This document shows, in pieces, positions 59,839 through 64,000 of a stretch of DNA of 64,000 bases. Within the stretch, counting starts at the first letter, position 1. Every line of letters begins with the position of its first letter. The notes under the pieces are model-generated. The model did no database searches and was not told where the DNA came from. It saw only the letters and a program-made list of their open reading frames with translations. Source of the DNA: JBHYGK01 sp051859045 (GTDB lineage Bacteria; Pseudomonadota; Gammaproteobacteria; Xanthomonadales; Xanthomonadaceae); the NCBI GenBank assembly GCA_051859045.1, contig JBHYGK010000003.1, positions 19,014 to 83,013 of the forward strand. Reading direction: 5' to 3'. The translations under genes and the position numbers were made by a program.

Positions 59839-61806
59839 TCAGCCCTGGGGCGCAGCCGGGGCCGGGGCGGCGATCGCCGCCGGCGGCGCCTGCCAGCCGC
59901 AGCTCTGGCCCTGGTTCTGCTGCTCCAGCCAGGCCTGCAGCGGGGCGAAGTACTCCAGCACCGCCGAGCCGTCCATCTGCTCGCCGCCGGTCAGCTCGCG
60001 CATCGTCTGCTGCCACGGCTGCGACTGGCCCTGCTGCAGGGTGGCCCAGAAGCGGCGACCGGCCTCGGGGTTGTTCGCGAAGCTGCAGGTGGCCAGCGGA
60101 CCCTCGTGGCCCGAGGCGTCGCACAGCGCCTTGTAGAACTGGAACTGCAGGATGTGCGACAGGAAGTAGCGCGTGTAAGGCGTGTTGCCCGGCACGTGGT
60201 ACTTGGCGCCGGCGTCGAAGAAGTCCTCGCCGCGGGCGGTGGCCGGGGCCACGCCCTGGTACTGGGCCTTGAGCTGCCACCAGGCCTGGTTGTAGGTCTC
60301 CGGCGTGATCGAACCGTCGAACACGCCCCAGCGCCAGCGGTCGATCATCAGGCCGAAGGGCATGAAGGCCACCTTCGACAGCGCCATGCGCATCTGGTTG
60401 TTGAGCAGGGCTTCCTCGCTGAGCTCGGCGCTGTCCATCAGGCCGACCGAGGCGAGGTACTGCGGGGTCATCGCCAGCTCGATGGTGTCGCCGATGGCCT
60501 CGTGGAAGCCGTCGTGCGCGCCGGACTGGAACACCGGCTCGAGGTGGTTGTAGGCCAGGTAGTAATAGATGTGGCCCAGCTCGTGGTAGATCGTGGTCAG
60601 CTCCTCCTCGGTGGGCTCGATGCACATCTTCATGCGCACGTCGCCCTCGAGGTTCATGTCCCAGGCGCTGGCGTGGCAGACCACGTCGCGGTCGCGGGGC
60701 TTGATGAGCTGCGAGTTGGCGTAGAAGGAGTCCGGCAGCTCGGGCATGCCCAGGCCGGTGTAGAAGCTCTCGGCGAGCTCGGTCATCTGGGTGGCGGTGG
60801 CGAGGTGGCCGGCGCGGCGGGCCTCGACGCGCTGCTCGTCGGTGGCGCCGGCGGGCAGGGCGGCCAGCGCGGCCTCGACGTTGCCCTCGTGGCGCGCGCG
60901 CAGGGCGGCGCCGATGTCGGGCGAGGCCGCGCCCGGGAACGGCTGCAGCGTGTCGTACAGCGCGCCCCAGTCCTGCTGCCACAGGTTGCCGGTCAGGTGC
61001 GCCGGCAGCATGCCGTCGACCTGGCCCTGCTCGCCGTACTGCTCCACCAGCTTGGTGCGCGCGTAGCAGTGCAGCTGCTCGTACAGCGGCGAGACCTGCT
61101 GCCACAGGCGGTCGGTCTCGGCCTGGAACGCGTCGGCGTCCATGTCGTAGCCCGAGCGCCACTGCTGGCCGGCGTTGGCGAAGCCCATCTCGGACGCACC
61201 CTCGTTCACCAGCTCGACGAAGCGCTGGTAGTCCTGGCGCATCGGCACCGAGATGGTGTGCCAGCCTTCCCACGCGGCGAGCTTCTGCTCGTAGGTGGAG
61301 GTCGGGTCGGCGAGGGTCTCGCTGAGCGCGCCGATCTGCTGGCAGTTGTCGGGGGTGTAGCAGAAGGTGCCGGCGCCGTAGGTCTGGTCCATCCGCGTGG
61401 CGATGGTGGCCAGCTCGGCCACCTTGGCGGGGTCCGACGGGGCCGGCATCGACGAGCCGATGCGCAGCAGGTGCAGCGCGCGCGCGGTGGCCGGCGAGAG
61501 GTCGGTCAGGTCCTGGTAGCGGCGGGCCTCGGCGAGGTAGCCGTTCATGCGGTTGATCGAGCGCTCGCTGGACTTGGCGCTGAGCAGGCCGGAGTCGGCG
61601 GTGATGTGGGTCTGGCTGAGCCAGGCGGCCGAGGTGGCCTCGGCCATCGCGGCGCGGGTCTCGGCGTTCATGCGCGCGACGAAGGCATCGGCGTCGGCGG
61701 CGGTGGCCGGCGCGGTGGTGGCCGCGTCGTCGGCGGGCTTCGAGCAGGCGGTGGCCGCGAGGGCGGCGGCGATGGACAGCGCGATCAGCGCGCGGGTGGG
61801 CTTCAC
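59839..61806 (-). CDS. M2-family (ACE-like) zinc dipeptidase, lipoprotein
   Basis: A 655-residue exported peptidase. The N-terminus has a signal with a lipobox-like LAATAC, so Cys about residue 21 may be lipidated. The zinc site TIYHELGHIYYYLAY (HExxH) is followed 23 residues on by GFHEAIGDTIEL, giving the third ligand Glu, as in angiotensin-converting enzyme and bacterial M2 peptidases. VVCHASAWDM and AKYHVPGNTPYTRYFLSHILQFQFYKALC complete the match. GTG 61806 with GGAGAG 7 nt upstream is chosen. It likely releases C-terminal dipeptides from peptides in the periplasm. Confidence 0.94.
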   Translation of the reverse strand: MKPTRALIALSIAAALAATACSKPADDAATTAPATAADADAFVARMNAETRAAMAEATSAAWLSQTHITADSGLLSAKSSERSINRMNGYLAEARRYQDLTDLSPATARALHLLRIGSSMPAPSDPAKVAELATIATRMDQTYGAGTFCYTPDNCQQIGALSETLADPTSTYEQKLAAWEGWHTISVPMRQDYQRFVELVNEGASEMGFANAGQQWRSGYDMDADAFQAETDRLWQQVSPLYEQLHCYARTKLVEQYGEQGQVDGMLPAHLTGNLWQQDWGALYDTLQPFPGAASPDIGAALRARHEGNVEAALAALPAGATDEQRVEARRAGHLATATQMTELAESFYTGLGMPELPDSFYANSQLIKPRDRDVVCHASAWDMNLEGDVRMKMCIEPTEEELTTIYHELGHIYYYLAYNHLEPVFQSGAHDGFHEAIGDTIELAMTPQYLASVGLMDSAELSEEALLNNQMRMALSKVAFMPFGLMIDRWRWGVFDGSITPETYNQAWWQLKAQYQGVAPATARGEDFFDAGAKYHVPGNTPYTRYFLSHILQFQFYKALCDASGHEGPLATCSFANNPEAGRRFWATLQQGQSQPWQQTMRELTGGEQMDGSAVLEYFAPLQAWLEQQNQGQSCGWQAPPAAIAAPAPAAPQG

Positions 61807-61855
61807 GAGGGGACTCTCCGGCAGGCGGGCGCCGGGGGCGGCGCCGGGAGCGTGA

Positions 61856-61884
61856 AGGCTAGTCCCCGCACACCGGCCCCGCAA
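61856..61884 (-). promoter_or_regulatory. Promoter of the M2 peptidase gene
   Basis: On minus, TTGCGG (61879-61884), 17-bp spacer, TAGCCT (61856-61861). The -35 hexamer is the same as in the rpsB promoter. Confidence 0.5.
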
Positions 61885-61899
61885 GCGCGGGGCGCGGGC

Positions 61900-62436
61900 T
61901 CAGGCGGTGGCGTGGGTGGCCGCGTCGGCGTCCGCGCGCGCGTGGCCGTCCGCGCCGGCGGCCTCGCCGGGGAAGCGCGCGCGGCCGTCCGCGTGCAGCA
62001 GGCCGCGCGCCTCGAGCCAGGCGCGCGCGTCCTCGGCGTCGCGCTCGAACCACGCGCGCGCCGAGCCCAGCCGGAACGTGTAGCCCCAGGCGTCCATGTC
62101 GGCGAACGCGCGATCGCGGCCGAAGCCGGGCAGGTGGTCGGCCAGCACCAGTTGCAGGTAGCAGGTGGCGTCCTCTTCCGGCACCGAGTCGGTGGCGTCC
62201 GTGTGCACCGCGGCGCGGCGCTCCGGCGGCAGCACCACGAGGTGGCAGGCCTCGTGCAGCAGCGAGTGCAGCGGGGTGTCGCGGCGGGCGTACACGCGGT
62301 GGCCGATGATCCCGGCCTCGGGCTCGCCCCAGAAGCTGCCGGGGATGGGCGCATCGTCGGCCACGGCCTCGAGGACGAGGCCGTGGCGGGCGAGCAGGGC
62401 GCTGGCGGCGGCGACCCCGGCCTCGGCCAGGGTCAT
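61900..62436 (-). CDS. Putative HExxH metalloprotein next to minE
   Basis: A 178-residue protein without signal peptide. The centre has PLHSLLHEACHLVVLPPERR, with HEACH in a helix as in zinc metallopeptidases, and 20-odd residues later PEEDATCYLQLVLADHL, whose Glu could be a third ligand. FWGEPEAGIIGHRVYARRDTP precedes it, like the strand before the helix in gluzincin folds. The C-terminal third is an acidic Ala-rich tail. I do not recognise a named family. ATG 62436 is chosen; GTG 62487 is an alternative. It lies 58 bp downstream of minE. Confidence 0.7.
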   Translation of the reverse strand: MTLAEAGVAAASALLARHGLVLEAVADDAPIPGSFWGEPEAGIIGHRVYARRDTPLHSLLHEACHLVVLPPERRAAVHTDATDSVPEEDATCYLQLVLADHLPGFGRDRAFADMDAWGYTFRLGSARAWFERDAEDARAWLEARGLLHADGRARFPGEAAGADGHARADADAATHATA

Positions 62437-62494
62437 CACGCCTGGCGCGGGCGAGGCGGCCACGCCGGAGTCGCGCGCGGGCGCCACGCTGGCC

Positions 62495-62746
62495 TCAGGG
62501 CTTCTCGGGCAGCGAGACGGAGATGTCGAGCACGTCGTGCTCGCCGTCCTTCACCAGGTCGACCTTCACCGCGTCGACGTCGACGTTGACGTACTTGCGG
62601 ATGACCTCGAGCAGCTCGCGGCGCAGCAGCGGCAGGTAGTCGGGGCCGCCGCGCTCGTCGCGCTGCTGGGCCACGATGATCCGCAGCCGCTCCTTGGCGA
62701 GCGAGGCGGTCTCCTTGCGCGGCTTCAGGAAATCGAACAGGCCCAT
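62495..62746 (-). CDS. minE: Cell division topological specificity factor MinE
   Basis: MinE displaces MinD from the membrane and drives pole-to-pole oscillation. The 83-residue protein has the membrane-targeting GLFDFLKPRKETASLAKERL, the MinD-binding LRIIVAQQRDERGGPDYLPLLRREL and the dimerisation strands KVDLVKDGEHDVLDISVSL. It follows minD by 3 bp. Confidence 0.98.
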   Translation of the reverse strand: MGLFDFLKPRKETASLAKERLRIIVAQQRDERGGPDYLPLLRRELLEVIRKYVNVDVDAVKVDLVKDGEHDVLDISVSLPEKP

Positions 62747-62749
62747 GGC

Positions 62750-63559
62750 TCAGCCCCCGAAGAGCTTCGAGAGGAAGCCCTTCTTCTCGGTGGTGGTGAA
62801 GCGCATCGGGCGGTCCTCGCCGAGCAGGCGGGCGACCGCGTCCTCGTAGGCGTGGCCGGCCTGCGACTCGGGGTCGAGGATCACCGGCTCGCCCTTGTTC
62901 GACGCGCTCAGCACGTCGGGCGACTCGGGGATCACGCCGATCGGCTTGAGGCCCAGCACCTCCTCGACGTCGGCGATGGACAGCATCTCGCCGGCCTCGA
63001 CGCGCTTGGGGTTGTAGCGGGTGAGCAGCAGGTAGGTCTCGACGGTCTGGCCGAGCTCGGCGCGGCGGGTCTTGGACGCCAGCAGGCCGAGGATGCGGTC
63101 GGAGTCGCGCACCGAGCTGACCTCGGGGTTCACGACGACCAGCGCGCGGTCGGCGAAGTACATGGCCAGGAACGCGCCCTTCTCGATGCCGGCCGGGGAG
63201 TCGCAGACGATGAAGTCGAAGCCTTCCTCGCGCATCTCGTTGAGCACGCGCTCCACGCCCTCGACGGTGAGCGCGTCCTTGTCGCGGGTCTGGGAGGCGG
63301 CGAGCACGAACAGGGTCTCGCAGCGCTTGTCCTTGATCAGGGCCTGCTTCAGCGAGGCCTCGCCGTGGATGACGTTGACGAAGTCGTAGACCACCCGGCG
63401 CTCGCAGCCCATCACGAGGTCGAGGTTGCGCAGGCCGACGTCGAAGTCGATCACGGCCACCTTCTTGCCCTGGCGGGCGAGGCCGTAGGCGATGCTCGCG
63501 CTGGTGGTGGTCTTGCCGACGCCGCCCTTGCCCGAGGTGATGACGAGGATTTCGGTCAT
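62750..63559 (-). CDS. minD: Septum site-determining ATPase MinD
   Basis: Membrane-binding ATPase that recruits MinC. The 269-residue protein has the deviant Walker A VITSGKGGVGKTTTSASIAY, VIDFDVGLRNLDLVMGCERRVVYDFVNVI, IVCDSPAGIEKGAFLAM (switch II) and the C-terminal amphipathic helix KKGFLSKLFGG that binds lipid. ATG 63559 gives the standard MTEILVITSGKGG start. It lies 40 bp after minC in the minC-minD-minE order. Confidence 0.99.
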   Translation of the reverse strand: MTEILVITSGKGGVGKTTTSASIAYGLARQGKKVAVIDFDVGLRNLDLVMGCERRVVYDFVNVIHGEASLKQALIKDKRCETLFVLAASQTRDKDALTVEGVERVLNEMREEGFDFIVCDSPAGIEKGAFLAMYFADRALVVVNPEVSSVRDSDRILGLLASKTRRAELGQTVETYLLLTRYNPKRVEAGEMLSIADVEEVLGLKPIGVIPESPDVLSASNKGEPVILDPESQAGHAYEDAVARLLGEDRPMRFTTTEKKGFLSKLFGG

Positions 63560-63599
63560 TTGCTGTCCTTGCGTGGTGCGGTGATGGAGTGGTGCCGGC

Positions 63600-64000
63600 T
63601 CAGTCGAGCGCGGCGAGGTGCAGCGTGTCGCCTTCGAGCCAGACCTGCACGGCGCGGCCGAGGAGGGCCTTGGGGATCTCCTCGAGCACCTTGTAGTGGC
63701 CGGCCACGGCCACGAGTTCGGCATGGAACTCGCGGCAGAAGATGCGGGCGTGGATGTCGCCCTGGGCGCCGGCCAGCGCGCGCCCGCGCAGCGCGCCGTA
63801 GACGTGCACCGAGCCGTCGGCGATGACCTCGGCGCCGGCGCCGACGGTGGCCAGCAGGGTCAGGTCGCGGCCCTGGGCGTAGAGCTGCTGGCCCGAGCGC
63901 ACCGGCTGGCGGTGCACGAGGCCGGTCTGGGCGGGGCCGGCGGGCGCGGCGGCGGCGGCCGGGGCGGCCGGCTCGGCCGCGGCCTGGCGCGCGGGGCGCT
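63600..64000 (-). CDS. minC: Septum site-determining protein MinC (5' part outside window)
   Basis: The visible 132 C-terminal residues begin in an Ala/Pro-rich linker (QAAAEPAAPAAAAAPAGPAQ) and continue into the MinC C-terminal beta-helix domain: VRSGQQLYAQGRDLTLLATV, GAEVIADGSVHVYGALRGRALAG, ARIFCREFHAELVAVAGHYKVLE. This half binds MinD; the FtsZ-inhibiting N-terminal half is beyond the window edge. Confidence 0.96.
   Translation of the reverse strand, partial: RPARQAAAEPAAPAAAAAPAGPAQTGLVHRQPVRSGQQLYAQGRDLTLLATVGAGAEVIADGSVHVYGALRGRALAGAQGDIHARIFCREFHAELVAVAGHYKVLEEIPKALLGRAVQVWLEGDTLHLAALD

Overview
The window is chromosomal DNA of very high G+C content from a free-living Gram-negative bacterium, most likely a gammaproteobacterium of the Xanthomonadaceae/Lysobacteraceae type (Lysobacter, Luteimonas or a relative). 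The reasons are the gene order rpsB-tsf-pyrH-frr-uppS-cdsA-dxr-rseP-bamA-lpxD-fabZ-lpxA-lpxB-rnhB-dnaE-accA, the absence of skp between bamA and lpxD, a map-glnD-dapD-arsC-like-dapE block, and the domain types of the secreted proteins. No rRNA, tRNA, CRISPR array or insertion sequence was seen. Species cannot be named from this alone.

Layout. 1-8.2 kb: the 5' two thirds of tilS (minus), then genes that separate tilS from accA: an Old Yellow Enzyme, a MASE2-GGDEF cyclase coupled to a bile-acid/sodium-symporter-family transporter, a small PstS-like periplasmic protein with a porin, and a poly-HAMP chemoreceptor. 8.2-28.7 kb (all minus): the large essential block for ribosome and elongation factor (rpsB, tsf), UMP kinase, ribosome recycling, undecaprenyl and CDP-DAG synthesis, DXP reductoisomerase, sigma-E protease, BAM core, lipid A synthesis, RNase HII, DNA polymerase III and acetyl-CoA carboxylase alpha. 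Many of its junctions are 4-bp ATGA/GTGA overlaps, so translation is probably coupled. A HDOD-GGDEF gene sits between tsf and pyrH. 29.0-34.9 kb (plus): map, glnD and the lysine/diaminopimelate genes dapD, yffB-like and dapE. 34.9-49.2 kb: an orphan histidine kinase, asnB, Nudix, penicillin acylase family protein, a ParE/Phd-type toxin-antitoxin pair, a MEST-like hydrolase, parC, two small secreted proteins, a DUF924 protein and an Atm1-type ABC exporter. 49.5-57.6 kb: an accessory-looking stretch with two tandem paralogous giant secreted proteins that share a near-identical 3' module of 744 bp, plus a hypothetical gene. 57.7-64 kb: Bcr/CflA-type MFS exporter, VapBC-like pair, M2-family dipeptidase lipoprotein, a HExxH protein, and minE-minD-minC (minC cut by the window edge).

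The most interesting signal lies just upstream of asnB. A 23-codon open reading frame with six Asn codons inside nine residues is followed by a GC-rich hairpin with a GCAA loop and a T run, and the end of the ORF can pair with the 5' arm of that hairpin. This has all the parts of a ribosome-mediated transcription attenuator that senses charged tRNA-Asn and controls asparagine synthetase. A second theme is the repeated placement of a -10-like hexamer 6-8 nt before an ATG with no Shine-Dalgarno sequence (tilS, dnaE, map, the asnB leader peptide, the MFS gene), which suggests leaderless mRNAs.

All identifications come from reading motifs by eye. No database search was run. Start codons were moved from the longest possible frame where overlaps, Shine-Dalgarno sites or family N-termini favoured another one.
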